NCBI GenBank assembly: GCA_035512495.1 | Contig: DATKDW010000026.1 | Span: 1 to 56,975 of the forward strand | Direction: 5' to 3' | DNA length: 56,975 nt | Source of the DNA: Acidimicrobiales bacterium | GTDB lineage: Bacteria > Actinomycetota > Acidimicrobiia > Acidimicrobiales > CADCSY01 | Notes under the pieces: model-generated | Databases searched by the model: none | The model's input: only the letters and a program-made list of their open reading frames with translations | What the model was told of the DNA's origin: nothing | Translations under genes and position numbers: made by a program | In this document: positions 7,345-16,760 of the stretch, piece by piece | Position numbering within the stretch: the first letter of the stretch is position 1 | Layout: each line of letters opens with the position of its first letter

Positions 7345-8480
7345 TGGATCTCCTCATCGCAGCCGCCACCGGCGGCGGTGGCGGCGGCGCGGCCGATGCC
7401 GCCCCCATCTCCGCCCAGCAGGCCATCGCCATCATCGTGGCCGTCGTCGTCGTCGTGGGCTGGGGCCTCTACCTGCTCACCAACATGAAGCGCGCCAAGC
7501 CCGAGATCGGCTCCGAGATCGAGCTGGCCCCCAACCGCAAGCCCTACTACGACGACGAGCAGCTCGAGGGCCCGAGGCTCGAGCGGGCGCTCTCGTGGGG
7601 CCTCGTCAGCCTGGCCGTCATCGGCGTGGGCCTACCCCTCTACTGGCTTGCCGAGCCAGGCCGCCAGGCAGGCGCCATCGACAACATGCGCGAGCGGCGC
7701 GAGGGCGTCACCTACGTCCACGGCGCCGGCTCCGAGCCGGTGGGAGGCGGCGCCCTCTTCGCCGCCACCGACCAGGGGGGCTTCAACTGCGCCGGCTGCC
7801 ATGGCGGCATGGCCGCCATCGGCGGCGAGGTTCCCGCCACCCTCACCGACCCCGACGGCACCCTCCGCCAGGTCCAGTGGTACGCCCCGTCGCTCAACGA
7901 CGTCACCCTGCGGATGACCGACGAGCAGATCTTCGACGTCCTCACCTTCGGCCGGCCGTTCTCGCCGATGCCAGCGTGGGGCATCGAGGGCGGCGGTCCG
8001 ATGACCAGCCAGCAGCTCGAGAACCTCATCCTCTACATGCACAGCATCGCCATCTCCCCCGAAGAGGCGCGTCAGCAGAACCTTGCCGCCATGGAGGCGG
8101 AGCAGGAGCGCATCCGCGGCCTGGGCGACCAGCCCGCCACCCTCGGTGCCGCGCTGTTCAACCTGCACTGCGCCCGCTGCCACACCAAGGGGTGGTCGTA
8201 CGACGAGCCGGTGGCCCCAGGCTCGGGTGCCTTCGGGCCGCCGCTCTACAACGTGCTGGAGCAGTTCCCCGACCGCCAGGATCACATCGATTTCGTGGCC
8301 AACGGGCGCCAGCTGGGCGAGCAGTACGGGGAGCAGGGCCAGTCCAGCGGCCGCATGCCCTTCTTCTCGCAGGTACTGACCGAGGAGCAGATCGAGGCGA
8401 TCGTGGACTACGAGCGCGAGCTCACGGAGCGACAGGCGGCCGGCGGCAACCGCGCCAACCGGAACGGGGGCGGCTCGTGA
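7344..8480 (+). CDS. Membrane-bound di-heme cytochrome c
   Basis: Likely takes the place of cytochrome c1/f as electron acceptor of the Rieske protein. Two helices, about 24-46 and 83-103, precede two fused c-type domains on the outer face. Heme sites are CAGCH (149-153) and CARCH (276-280), with likely Met ligands at 209 (SPMPAWG) and 338 (GRMPFF). Each domain ends with the usual cytochrome c helix (for example TSQQLENLILYMHS and TEEQIEAIVDYERE). The C-terminal tail is Asn/Gly-rich and low-complexity. Overlaps with both neighbours show translational coupling. The two-heme plan resembles actinobacterial QcrC in concept, but here it belongs to a b6-type complex. Confidence 0.92.
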   Translation: MDLLIAAATGGGGGGAADAAPISAQQAIAIIVAVVVVVGWGLYLLTNMKRAKPEIGSEIELAPNRKPYYDDEQLEGPRLERALSWGLVSLAVIGVGLPLYWLAEPGRQAGAIDNMRERREGVTYVHGAGSEPVGGGALFAATDQGGFNCAGCHGGMAAIGGEVPATLTDPDGTLRQVQWYAPSLNDVTLRMTDEQIFDVLTFGRPFSPMPAWGIEGGGPMTSQQLENLILYMHSIAISPEEARQQNLAAMEAEQERIRGLGDQPATLGAALFNLHCARCHTKGWSYDEPVAPGSGAFGPPLYNVLEQFPDRQDHIDFVANGRQLGEQYGEQGQSSGRMPFFSQVLTEEQIEAIVDYERELTERQAAGGNRANRNGGGS

Positions 8481-9244
8481 GCGGCGCCCTCCTCCTCGCC
8501 CTGAGCCTCCCCTGGGATCCTGCCCTCCGCGGCATCGCCATCGTGGCGGTCGCCGTGGCCATCCTCTGCGGCTCGGTCTACCTCCTGCTCGCCACCAACA
8601 CCGGCACCCGCCTCGGGTTCCTCATCGCCGCCGCCGGCCTCGCCGGCTGGATGATGCTCATGGCCGGCACCTGGTGGATCTACGCCATCGGCCTGGTGGG
8701 CGACTCGCCCACCTGGCAGGTCACCGAGATCGTCCGTCACGACGACCCCCGCAACCTCGAGGGGGTAGCCCTGCCTGAGGCGCGTGACCTCTCCGACTGG
8801 ACCCAGATCCCCGCGGACGACCCCTCGCGGGGCGAGGCCAGCGCAGCCGCCGACGAGGCCATCGCCGGGTCCGGTCCCGTGGCCCAGTTCGAGACCACCA
8901 GCGACTACGTCGTGATCGGCGTCCTCGACCGTGGCGGCAAGGACCCCGACGCCCTGCTCTCACAGCTCCCCCTGTCGCACCCGCCCCACCACGCCATCGT
9001 GCAGGTGCAGCAGGTGGTCGAGGTCGAGGTCGCCTTCGGCGAGGCGCCGCCCCCGGCCGAGGCCGACCCCACCCGGCCCATCCACTCCATCGTGATGGTG
9101 CGGGACCTCGGCAGCGAGCGCCTGCCGCCGGCGGTCATCACCATCGCCTCGATGATCATCTTCGGGGTGGCCTGCAACGCGCTGCACCGGCGTGACAAGG
9201 CGGCCAGCGAGGCCCGTGCTCGTGCGCTGGCTGCTGCCCCATGA
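8477..9244 (+). CDS. Unknown membrane protein, last gene of the cytochrome b operon
   Basis: A 255-residue protein with no family I recognise. Helices are predicted near 18-39, 46-74 and 217-235. Between the second and third lies a soluble domain of about 140 residues that contains no Cys and no heme or cluster motif. GTG at 8477 is the start because it overlaps the cytochrome c stop as GTGA and gives a clean membrane N-terminus. The frame is open further upstream, but in the shadow of the previous gene. Operon position suggests an accessory subunit or assembly factor of the Rieske/cytochrome complex. Confidence 0.72.
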   Translation: MSGALLLALSLPWDPALRGIAIVAVAVAILCGSVYLLLATNTGTRLGFLIAAAGLAGWMMLMAGTWWIYAIGLVGDSPTWQVTEIVRHDDPRNLEGVALPEARDLSDWTQIPADDPSRGEASAAADEAIAGSGPVAQFETTSDYVVIGVLDRGGKDPDALLSQLPLSHPPHHAIVQVQQVVEVEVAFGEAPPPAEADPTRPIHSIVMVRDLGSERLPPAVITIASMIIFGVACNALHRRDKAASEARARALAAAP

Positions 9245-9272
9245 GCATTTCGGCGGGCCCCGCGCTCGTCGC

Positions 9273-9278
9273 TAGGGT
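9273..9278 (+). promoter_or_regulatory. -10 box of the first nuo operon (leaderless arrangement)
   Basis: TAGGGT ends 6 nt before the ATG of nuoA1, so transcription would begin on or next to the start codon. No strong -35 is seen. The spacing favours ATG 9285 over the GTG at 9282. Confidence 0.55.
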
Positions 9279-9284
9279 CCGGTG

Positions 9285-9785
9285 ATGGACGACTACCTGC
9301 CGATCGTCGTCATGTTCGTGCTCGCCGTCGGCTTCGTCGTGCTGAGCCTGGTGACCACCAAGATGGTCGCCTCCTCGCGCCCCACCGACGCCAAGCTGGC
9401 GCCCTACGAGTGCGGCATCGTGCCCAGCCGGGAACCCGCCCGCCGCTTCCCGGTGCGGTTCTACCTGGTGGCGATGATCTTCATCATCTTCGACATCGAG
9501 ATCATCTTCCTGTTCCCGTGGGCCACGGTCTTCCGTGAGCTCGGCGGCTACGGCCTCGGCGTGATGATGCTCTTCATCGTGCCGTTCTTCCTCTCGTTCG
9601 CCTGGGAGATCTCCCAGGGGGGCCTCGACTGGGGCCCACGCAAGCGGATGCGCCGCCTCGACCCCGCTGCCGCGCTCGGCCGCGCCCCCGGCCCCGGCGT
9701 GCGCCGGGTGACCTCGCCCGGCCTCGTCGCCGGCTCCGAGCGGCGTCCCGTCACCGCCCCCGCGCCCGAGGAGGTCCACGCCTGA
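9285..9785 (+). CDS. nuoA: NADH-quinone oxidoreductase subunit A (operon 1)
   Basis: Small membrane subunit of complex I at the junction of arm and membrane domain. Three helices and the family signature are visible: [24 protein letters not shown], written here as its start KLAPYECGI and end RFPVRFY, then [15 protein letters not shown]. At 166 residues it is longer than the usual 120-130, because of a charged 45-residue C-terminal tail absent from the second copy. It begins a 14-gene operon whose genes mostly overlap by 1-8 bases. The start is set by a -10 box 6 nt upstream. nuoB1 follows with a one-base overlap (TGATG). Confidence 0.95.
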   Translation: MDDYLPIVVMFVLAVGFVVLSLVTTKMVASSRPTDAKLAPYECGIVPSREPARRFPVRFYLVAMIFIIFDIEIIFLFPWATVFRELGGYGLGVMMLFIVPFFLSFAWEISQGGLDWGPRKRMRRLDPAAALGRAPGPGVRRVTSPGLVAGSERRPVTAPAPEEVHA

Positions 9786-10375
9786 TGCCGGCACCGAACG
9801 GCCTCGAGGGCATGCAGCACAACTTCCTCACCGGCCCCCTCGAGGACGTCGTCAAGTGGGCGCGCAGCAACAGCGTGTGGCCCGCCACCTTCGGCCTGGC
9901 CTGCTGCGCCATCGAGATGATGGCCACCGGCGCCGCCCACCACGACCTGTCGCGCTTCGGCATGGAGGTCTTCCGGCCCTCGCCCCGCCAGGCCGACCTG
10001 ATGATCGTGGCCGGCCGCGTGAGCCAGAAGATGGCACCGGTGCTCCGGCAGGTCTACGACCAGATGATGGAGCCCAAGTGGGTCCTGTCGATGGGCGTCT
10101 GCGCCTCGACCGGCGGCATGTTCAACAACTACGCGATCGTGCAGGGGGTCGACCAGGTCGTCCCCGTCGACGTCTACGCCCCGGGCTGCCCCCCGAACCC
10201 CCAGACGCTGCTGCACTCGATCCTGACCCTCCACGAGCTCATCCGCACCGGCGAGCTCACCCAGCGCCGCCGGGCCACCGGCGCCGGCGCCGGCATCCAC
10301 GTCGAGGCCCAGGAGGCCGGCGACGTCCCCGTCACCCTCCAGCGCAAGCCCGTCCACCTGGGTACTCCCACATGA
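9785..10375 (+). CDS. nuoB: NADH-quinone oxidoreductase subunit B (operon 1)
   Basis: Holds the terminal iron-sulfur cluster N2, which hands electrons to quinone. The four ligands are present: the tandem pair C40-C41 in [11 protein letters not shown]106 in MGVCAS and C135 in APGCPPNP. The protein is 196 residues; the last 35 or so (after TGELTQRRR) are an extension rich in Ala and Gly. The first 20 residues are likewise beyond the core. nuoC1 starts inside the stop codon (ATGA overlap). Cytoplasmic arm of complex I. Confidence 0.96.
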   Translation: MPAPNGLEGMQHNFLTGPLEDVVKWARSNSVWPATFGLACCAIEMMATGAAHHDLSRFGMEVFRPSPRQADLMIVAGRVSQKMAPVLRQVYDQMMEPKWVLSMGVCASTGGMFNNYAIVQGVDQVVPVDVYAPGCPPNPQTLLHSILTLHELIRTGELTQRRRATGAGAGIHVEAQEAGDVPVTLQRKPVHLGTPT

Positions 10376-10911
10376 GCGACGGCCAGAGCGACGTGGCGCC
10401 CGACGAGGAGGCGCAGGGAGAGGGCGTGCCCGAACCGGAGACCCGGCACGGCGCGCTCGTCACCCGCACCTTCGGCGACGAGGTCCTCCACGTCGAGCGC
10501 GAGCGCTGGCTCGAGGTGGTGGAGGCGCTGCGCGACGAGGGCTACACCCTCTGCACCGACATCACTGCGGTCGACTACCTGACCCACACCGGGCGCACGC
10601 TGCCGGCCGGCGTCGCACCCGAGCGCTTCGAGGTGGTGGCCAACCTGGTGTCGCTCGAGCAGCGCGCCCGCCTCCGCCTCCGGACCCAGGTCCCCGAGGG
10701 CGACCCCACCGTGGCGTCGCTGTGGGGTGTCCACCCCGGGACCGAGGCGGGGGAGCGCGAGGTCTACGACATGTTCGGCATCGCCTTCGACGGCCACCCC
10801 GACATGACCCGCATCCTCATGCCCGAGGACTGGGAGGGTCACCCGCTGCGCAAGGACTACGCCGTGGGGGAGATCCCCGTGGCCTTCAAGGGCACCCCGG
10901 GGGTGAGATGA
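10372..10911 (+). CDS. nuoC: NADH-quinone oxidoreductase subunit C (operon 1)
   Basis: Structural subunit of the hydrophilic arm, cytoplasmic, with no cofactor. The signature [17 protein letters not shown] followed by [17 protein letters not shown] is present near the C-terminus. At 179 residues it is a compact version. The start ATG at 10372 overlaps the nuoB1 stop; the frame upstream belongs to the shadow of nuoB1. The first 30 residues are acidic and poorly conserved. Confidence 0.94.
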   Translation: MSDGQSDVAPDEEAQGEGVPEPETRHGALVTRTFGDEVLHVERERWLEVVEALRDEGYTLCTDITAVDYLTHTGRTLPAGVAPERFEVVANLVSLEQRARLRLRTQVPEGDPTVASLWGVHPGTEAGEREVYDMFGIAFDGHPDMTRILMPEDWEGHPLRKDYAVGEIPVAFKGTPGVR

Positions 10912-12266
10912 GCGACTCCGCACACCACGACCAGCGCGCCGGCGGCGTGGGGGCCGACACCAGCGAGGGCGCTCAGGAGATGATGGCCCGTGGCAGCGTG
11001 GCGGCCACCGAGCTGCTCCGCGAGTCGGGCGCGGTGCTGCGGATGTCGGAGGCCGACGTCGCCGAGCTGACCCAGACGATCGACGACGAGACCATCGGCG
11101 ACGACGAGACGATGATCATCAACATGGGGCCCCAGCACCCCAGCACGCACGGCGTCCTGCGCCTGATGCTCGAGCTCCAGGGCGAGACGGTGCTGCGCAC
11201 CAAGCCCATCATCGGCTACCTCCACACCGGCATGGAGAAGACGGGGGAGTCCCTCACCTACCTCCAGGGCACCACCAACACCACGCGGATGGACTACCTG
11301 TCGCCGCTGTTCAACGAGCTGGTGTTCGCCATGGCCACCGAGAAGCTGCTCGGCCTCGAGCTGCCCCCGCGGGTCACCTGGATCCGCATGCTGATGTGCG
11401 AGCTCAACCGCATGTCGTCGCACCTCCTCTACTTCGCCACCAACGGCATGGACATGGCCTCGACCACGTCGATGATCTTCGGCTTCCGCGAGCGCGAGGA
11501 GATCCTGACGTTCTTCGAGCGCTGCTCCGGCTTGCGGATGAACAACAACTACATCCGCGTGGGCGGGGTGGCCGCCGACCTGCCCGACGGCTGGGAGGAC
11601 GAGGTCACCGCCCTCGTCGACGAGATCGAGTCCCGCCTGCCCGACCACGAGGACCTCTTCCACGGCCAGCCCATCTGGCACGAGCGCAGCCAGGGCGTGG
11701 GCGTCCTCACCCCCGAGGAGGCCCTGGCCATGGGGTGTACCGGGCCGATCCTCCGCGCCACCGGCGTGCCGTGGGACCTTCGCCGCGACACGCCGTACCT
11801 GGCCTATGACCAGGTCGACTTCGACGTCGTCATCGGCACCTACGGCGACGCCCTCGACCGCTTCTCGGTGCGCATGGACGAGATCCGCGAGTCGATGCGC
11901 ATCGTGCGCCAGTGCGTCGAGGCCATGCCGGCGGGCGACCACCGGGTGCAGGACAAGAAGGTCACCCCGCCGCCCCGGGCCCGCATCGACGAGTCGATGG
12001 AGGCCCTGATCCACCACTTCAAGATCTTCACCGAGGGCTTCAAGGTGCCCGAGGGAGAGGTCTACGCCGCGGTCGAGTCCCCTCGTGGCGAGCTCGGCTG
12101 CTACATCGTCTCCGACGGCAGCTCCAAGCCCTACCGCATGCACATCCGGGGGCCGTCGTTCGTGAACCTCCAGGCGCTGCCTCACATGATGCGCGGCGGC
12201 CTCGTGGCCGACGCCGTCGCCATCATCTCCTCCGTCGATCCCGTGATGGGGGAGGTCGATCGCTGA
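10908..12266 (+). CDS. nuoD: NADH-quinone oxidoreductase subunit D (operon 1)
   Basis: Forms the quinone pocket with NuoB and NuoH. The quinone-contacting His81 (in MGPQHPSTHG) and Tyr130 (in TTRMDYL) are both present, as is Arg127 next to cluster N2. The position that is His in Thermus Nqo4 (FHHNYIR) is Asn here (LRMNNNYIR, residues 209-216). Actinobacterial, menaquinone-using enzymes also lack it as far as I recall. At 452 residues it carries an N-terminal extension of about 65 residues compared with the second copy. Starts within the nuoC1 stop (ATGA) and overlaps nuoE by one base. Confidence 0.96.
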   Translation: MSDSAHHDQRAGGVGADTSEGAQEMMARGSVAATELLRESGAVLRMSEADVAELTQTIDDETIGDDETMIINMGPQHPSTHGVLRLMLELQGETVLRTKPIIGYLHTGMEKTGESLTYLQGTTNTTRMDYLSPLFNELVFAMATEKLLGLELPPRVTWIRMLMCELNRMSSHLLYFATNGMDMASTTSMIFGFREREEILTFFERCSGLRMNNNYIRVGGVAADLPDGWEDEVTALVDEIESRLPDHEDLFHGQPIWHERSQGVGVLTPEEALAMGCTGPILRATGVPWDLRRDTPYLAYDQVDFDVVIGTYGDALDRFSVRMDEIRESMRIVRQCVEAMPAGDHRVQDKKVTPPPRARIDESMEALIHHFKIFTEGFKVPEGEVYAAVESPRGELGCYIVSDGSSKPYRMHIRGPSFVNLQALPHMMRGGLVADAVAIISSVDPVMGEVDR

Positions 12267-12853
12267 TGTCCCGCCTGTCGTCCGCCAACGTCGAGCTCGC
12301 CCGGGAGATCATCGCCCGCTACCCGCGCAGCCGCTCCGCCCTGATCCCGCTGCTCCACGTCGCCCAGGAGCAGGATGGCTGGGTCAGCCCCGAGGCCATG
12401 GCCCACATCGGCGAGCTGCTCGACCTCACCCCCGCCGAGGTCCTCGGCACCTGCAGCTTCTACGAGATGTTCAAGCGCGAACCGGTCGGTCGCTACGTGG
12501 TGAACGTCTGCACCTCGATCTCGTGCCACCTCATGGGTGGCGACGAGCTGCTCGAGCACTGCGAGCGCAGCCTCGGGATCAACGCCGGGGCCACCACGGC
12601 CGACGGCACCTTCACGCTGAACCACGTCGAGTGCATTGCCGCGTGCACCGAGGCGCCCGCCCTCCAGGTCAACTACCGCTACGTCCACCGGGTCACCGAC
12701 GCCGACGCCGACGCTCTCTTCGACGATCTGCGCGCCGGCCGGCGCGACGACGAGATCCCGCCCCACGGCACCCTCACCCGCATCCGCCAGCGTCCCGCCC
12801 CCGACCGGTGGGTCGGACGCGGCGCCGAGGGCCTCGCTCCGGAGGTCCGCTAG
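12266..12853 (+). CDS. nuoE: NADH-quinone oxidoreductase subunit E
   Basis: Part of the NADH-oxidising module; carries the [2Fe-2S] cluster N1a. Ligands are C82 and C87 in VCTSISCHLMGG and C123 and C127 in ECIAACTEAP, the thioredoxin-like ferredoxin pattern. At 195 residues it is near the family norm, with a basic C-terminal tail. Only operon 1 has this gene, which is what makes that complex NADH-linked. The ATG overlaps the nuoD1 stop; nuoF follows immediately after the TAG. Confidence 0.95.
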   Translation: MSRLSSANVELAREIIARYPRSRSALIPLLHVAQEQDGWVSPEAMAHIGELLDLTPAEVLGTCSFYEMFKREPVGRYVVNVCTSISCHLMGGDELLEHCERSLGINAGATTADGTFTLNHVECIAACTEAPALQVNYRYVHRVTDADADALFDDLRAGRRDDEIPPHGTLTRIRQRPAPDRWVGRGAEGLAPEVR

Positions 12854-14161
12854 ATGGCAGTCACCAGCGCTCCCAAGATCACCACAGCGCGCTTCGACCG
12901 CGACGACGCCCACACCCTCGACGGCTACCTCGCCACCGGGGGCTACGGGGCGCTGCGCAAGGCGCTGGCGATGACCCCGGCCGAGGTGGGCGCTGAGGTC
13001 AAGGCGGCCAGCCTGCAGGGCCGCGGCGGCGCCGGGTTCCCCGCCGGCGTCAAGTGGGGGTTCCTGCCGGAAGGGGTGTTCCCCCGCTACCTCGTGGTCA
13101 ACGGCGACGAGAGCGAGCCGGGCACCTACAAGGACCGTCTCCTCATGGAGCGTGATCCCCACCAGCTCATCGAGGGCGTGATCATCTCCAGCTACGCCAC
13201 CGACTGCGCCCAGGCCTTCATCTACGTCCGCGGCGAGATGCCCGTTGCTCACGAGCGCCTCGCCACCGCCCTCAACGAGGCCTACGCGGCCGGCTACGTC
13301 GGCAAGGACATCATGGGCACGGGCTACGACCTCGACGTGGTGCTGCACTGGGGCGCCGGCGCCTACATCGTGGGGGAGGAGACCGCCCTCATCGAGAGCC
13401 TCGAGGGCCAGCGCGGCATGCCCCGCCTCAAGCCCCCGTTCTTCCCCGCGGTCAAGGGCCTCTACATGCAGCCCACCATCGTCAACAACGTCGAGACGCT
13501 CGCGAACATCCCCTGGATCATCGACAACGGCGCTGCCGCCTACACCGAGATCGGCAACGAGGAGGGGGCGGGCATGCGCATGTTCGCCGTGTCGGGCCAC
13601 GTGAAGACCCCCGGCGTCTACGAGGTCGAGCTCGGCAAGACGACCTTCCGCGACCTCATCGAAGCGCCGGTCTACGGCGGGGGCATCCGTGACGGCCGCG
13701 CCCTCAAGGCGTTCATCCCCGGCGGGGCGTCGTCACCGTGGTTCTTCGAGGAGCACCTCGATCTGCCCCTCACCAAGTCCGGCATCGACAAGGCCGGCTC
13801 CATGCTCGGCTCGGGCGCGGTGATCATCATGGACGAGACCACCTGCGTGGTGCGTGCCGCCTACTCGCTGGTGCGGTTCTTCGCCCACGAGTCCTGCGGC
13901 AAGTGCACACCGTGCCGCGAGGGCACCGGGTGGCTGGCCAAGATCCTGCGTCGCATCATCGACGGGGCGGGCCGCGAGGAAGACCTCGAGCTCCTCCTCG
14001 ACGTGTCCGACAACATCTCTCCGGGGATCGCCTGGCCCCCGAAGCAGACCACCATCTGCCCGCTGGGTCCCTCGGCGGTCTCGCCGATCGCCTCGTCGAT
14101 CCGGCGCTTCCGCGACGAGTACCTGGTGATGATCAAGGAAGGCGGCGCGGCCCGTGGCTGA
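12854..14161 (+). CDS. nuoF: NADH-quinone oxidoreductase subunit F
   Basis: The subunit that binds NADH and FMN and carries cluster N3. GRGGAGFPAGVKW (57-69) is the nucleotide/FMN glycine loop and NGDESEPGTYKDR (83-95) completes the FMN site. N3 ligands are C348, C351 and C354 in SCGKCTPCREG, plus C402 in TICPLGPSA. The length of 435 residues is normal. It starts directly after the nuoE stop and its 3' end overlaps nuoG by 8 bases. No counterpart exists in operon 2. Confidence 0.96.
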   Translation: MAVTSAPKITTARFDRDDAHTLDGYLATGGYGALRKALAMTPAEVGAEVKAASLQGRGGAGFPAGVKWGFLPEGVFPRYLVVNGDESEPGTYKDRLLMERDPHQLIEGVIISSYATDCAQAFIYVRGEMPVAHERLATALNEAYAAGYVGKDIMGTGYDLDVVLHWGAGAYIVGEETALIESLEGQRGMPRLKPPFFPAVKGLYMQPTIVNNVETLANIPWIIDNGAAAYTEIGNEEGAGMRMFAVSGHVKTPGVYEVELGKTTFRDLIEAPVYGGGIRDGRALKAFIPGGASSPWFFEEHLDLPLTKSGIDKAGSMLGSGAVIIMDETTCVVRAAYSLVRFFAHESCGKCTPCREGTGWLAKILRRIIDGAGREEDLELLLDVSDNISPGIAWPPKQTTICPLGPSAVSPIASSIRRFRDEYLVMIKEGGAARG

Positions 14162-16760
14162 CACCGAGCACGAGACCAAGACGACCGTCTCCATCACCGT
14201 CGACGGCCGCACCGTCGAGGCCGCCCCCGGCGAGCTGGTCATCGCGGCCGCCGAGCGCGAGGGCACCTACATCCCGCGCTTCTGCTACCACCCGCGGATG
14301 AACCCGGTGGGCATGTGCCGCATGTGCATCGTCGAGATCGACACCGGGCGCGGCCCCTCCCTCCAACCGGCCTGCATGATCCCGGTGGCCGAGGGCATGA
14401 GCGTCGACACCACCTCCGAGGTCACCAAGAAGGCCCAGGATGGGATCCTCGAGTTCCTGCTCATCAACCACCCGCTCGACTGCCCCGTCTGCGACAAGGG
14501 CGGCGAGTGCCCCCTGCAGGACCAGACCCTGGCGTTCGGTCCCGGTGAGAGCCGCTTCGTCGAGCAGAAGAACCACTGGGAGAAGCCGATCCCGCTGAGC
14601 GACCTGGTCACCATGGACCGGGAGCGCTGCATCTTGTGCGACCGTTGCACCCGCTTTGCCTCCGAGGTCGCCGGCGACCCGCTCATCAGCTTCATCGGGC
14701 GGGGCAGCGAGACCCAGGTCAACACCTTCCCCGACGACCCATTCGCCTCGTACTTCTCCGGCAACACGGTCCAGATCTGCCCGGTGGGCGCGCTCACCTC
14801 GGTGGCGTACCGCTTCAAGACCCGCCCGTGGGACCTCGACCAGGTGGAGTCCACCTGCACCTCCTGCTCGGTGGGCTGTCGGATCGCGCTCCAGAGCTCG
14901 CAGGACCGCCTCGTCCGCCAGCTCGGCGTCGACGTCGACCCCGTCAACTGGGGCTGGCTCTGCGACAAGGGCCGCTACGACCACGAGGCGTTCGACAGCG
15001 ACCGGCGCCTCGGGACCCCGCTGCGCCGCGACGGTGACGCCCTCGTCGAGACGGGCTGGGCCGAGGCCCTCGGTGCGACGGTCGAGGCCCTCGCTGGTGC
15101 TCGCGACCGCCACGGCCCCGGCTCGGTGGCCGTGCTCGGCGGCGCCCGCCTCACCAACGAGGACGCCTACGCGTGGTCCAAGCTGGCTCGCTCGGTGATC
15201 GGCACCGACTCGGTCGACGCCCAGATCGGCGACGGCCTGCCGGCGGAGGCCGTGGTCGGCCTGCCCCGGGCCACCATCGACGAGGTCTGCGCCGCCGACA
15301 CCGTCGTGCTGCTCGCTCCTGACGTCAAGGAGGAGCTGCCGGTGCTGTACCTGCGCCTCCGCCACGCCGTGGTCGAGCGCGGGCTCAAGATCATCGAGCT
15401 CAGCCCCGCGGCCACCGGTCTGACGCGCTACGCCGCCGCCTCGTTCCGGTACCGGCCGGGCGAGGCCGCCGGCGTCATGCGTGACCTCCTCGCCGGCGAG
15501 GGCCCCCATGCCGAGGCCGCTGGGCTGCTGGGCGACGGCACCGTCGCCTGCGTGCTCGGGCGCCCGTCGCTGGCCGAGTCCGGGCAGTCGATCCTCGATG
15601 CCGCCTCGGTCCTGTTCGAGTCGGCGCCGGCCACCACCTTCCTGTCGGCCCTCCGGCGCTCGAACGTCCACGGCGCGCTCGACATGGGCCTTGCCCCCGG
15701 GCTCCTCCCGGGCCGGGTCGCCCTCGACGAGGGCCGCGAGTGGTACGGCGCCGAGTGGGGCGACCTCCCCGCCGAGCGCGGGCTCGATGCCGCCGGGATC
15801 CTCGAAGCTGCGGCCAATGGCCAGGTGCGGGTGCTGGTGCTCCTCGGTGCCGACCCGCTCGCCGACTTCCCCGACCGCGACCTCGCCCGCCGGGCGCTGG
15901 CGGGGGCCGGTTTCGTGGTGGCCCTCGACTGCTTCGCCACCGACTCCAACCGTCAGGCCGACGTGGTGCTGCCGGTCGCCGGCTTCGGCGAGAAGCCCGG
16001 CACCACCACCAACATCGAGGGGCGGATCAGCCGGCTCCACCAGAAGGTCACCGCGCCGGGTACCGCTCGGACCGACTGGATGGTCGCAGCAGAGCTGGCG
16101 TGGCGCCTCGGTGGCGACCTCGGCATCGAGTCGGTCGAGGACGTGTGGGCCGAGCTGTCGCGGCTGGCCCCCTCGCACGCCGGCATCACCTGGGAGCGGA
16201 TCCAGTCCGGTGAGGGCTTCGACGGCATCCTCGCCGGCGAGCTCACCACCGAGGCGGTGGAGGAGGCTGCCGCCGACCCGGAGGCCAGCGACGTCGACGA
16301 GGCGTTTGGCCCTTCCGGCGGCGGGAGCGACGACGACGCCACGCCCCGCATCCCGGCGGTGCTGCGCTTCGGGCCCGTCCCCGCGTCCCGGAACCTGCCA
16401 CCGGTCGACAGCTACTCCCTGCGCCTGGTGGCGTCGCGCCGCCTCTACGACGACGGCACCATCAACCAGCACGCCCCGGCGCTGGCGGGCCTGGCCGTCG
16501 CCGCGCCGCTCCGGGTGAACGCCACCGACCTCGACCGGCTCGGCCTCGACAGCGGCGCCCGGGTGCGGTGCACCTCCAGCCGGACCTCGCTGGTCCTCGA
16601 GGTCGCCCCAGACCCCGGCGTCCCCCGGGGCTCGGCTGTGCTCACCTTCAACCAGCCCGGAGCCGGTGCCGCCGACCTGATCGACGCCTCGCAGCCCGTG
16701 ACCGACATCCGCGTCGAGACGATCACCGACTCGACCTCCCAGGAGCGCGCTGATGGGTGA
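14154..16760 (+). CDS. nuoG: NADH-quinone oxidoreductase subunit G
   Basis: Largest arm subunit; relays electrons through several clusters. N1b ligands: C44, C55, C58, C74. N5: H106, C110, C113, C119. N4: C159, C162, C165, C209. A further motif C235-x2-C-x3-C-x27-C270 supplies the off-path cluster N7, found in only some bacteria. The rest is a molybdopterin-oxidoreductase-like fold without the catalytic cofactor, and the last 250 residues diverge most. The GTG start overlaps nuoF by 8 bases; 868 residues. No formate dehydrogenase-like catalytic residue is evident, so an ordinary NuoG is the best call. Confidence 0.95.
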   Translation: MADTEHETKTTVSITVDGRTVEAAPGELVIAAAEREGTYIPRFCYHPRMNPVGMCRMCIVEIDTGRGPSLQPACMIPVAEGMSVDTTSEVTKKAQDGILEFLLINHPLDCPVCDKGGECPLQDQTLAFGPGESRFVEQKNHWEKPIPLSDLVTMDRERCILCDRCTRFASEVAGDPLISFIGRGSETQVNTFPDDPFASYFSGNTVQICPVGALTSVAYRFKTRPWDLDQVESTCTSCSVGCRIALQSSQDRLVRQLGVDVDPVNWGWLCDKGRYDHEAFDSDRRLGTPLRRDGDALVETGWAEALGATVEALAGARDRHGPGSVAVLGGARLTNEDAYAWSKLARSVIGTDSVDAQIGDGLPAEAVVGLPRATIDEVCAADTVVLLAPDVKEELPVLYLRLRHAVVERGLKIIELSPAATGLTRYAAASFRYRPGEAAGVMRDLLAGEGPHAEAAGLLGDGTVACVLGRPSLAESGQSILDAASVLFESAPATTFLSALRRSNVHGALDMGLAPGLLPGRVALDEGREWYGAEWGDLPAERGLDAAGILEAAANGQVRVLVLLGADPLADFPDRDLARRALAGAGFVVALDCFATDSNRQADVVLPVAGFGEKPGTTTNIEGRISRLHQKVTAPGTARTDWMVAAELAWRLGGDLGIESVEDVWAELSRLAPSHAGITWERIQSGEGFDGILAGELTTEAVEEAAADPEASDVDEAFGPSGGGSDDDATPRIPAVLRFGPVPASRNLPPVDSYSLRLVASRRLYDDGTINQHAPALAGLAVAAPLRVNATDLDRLGLDSGARVRCTSSRTSLVLEVAPDPGVPRGSAVLTFNQPGAGAADLIDASQPVTDIRVETITDSTSQERADG

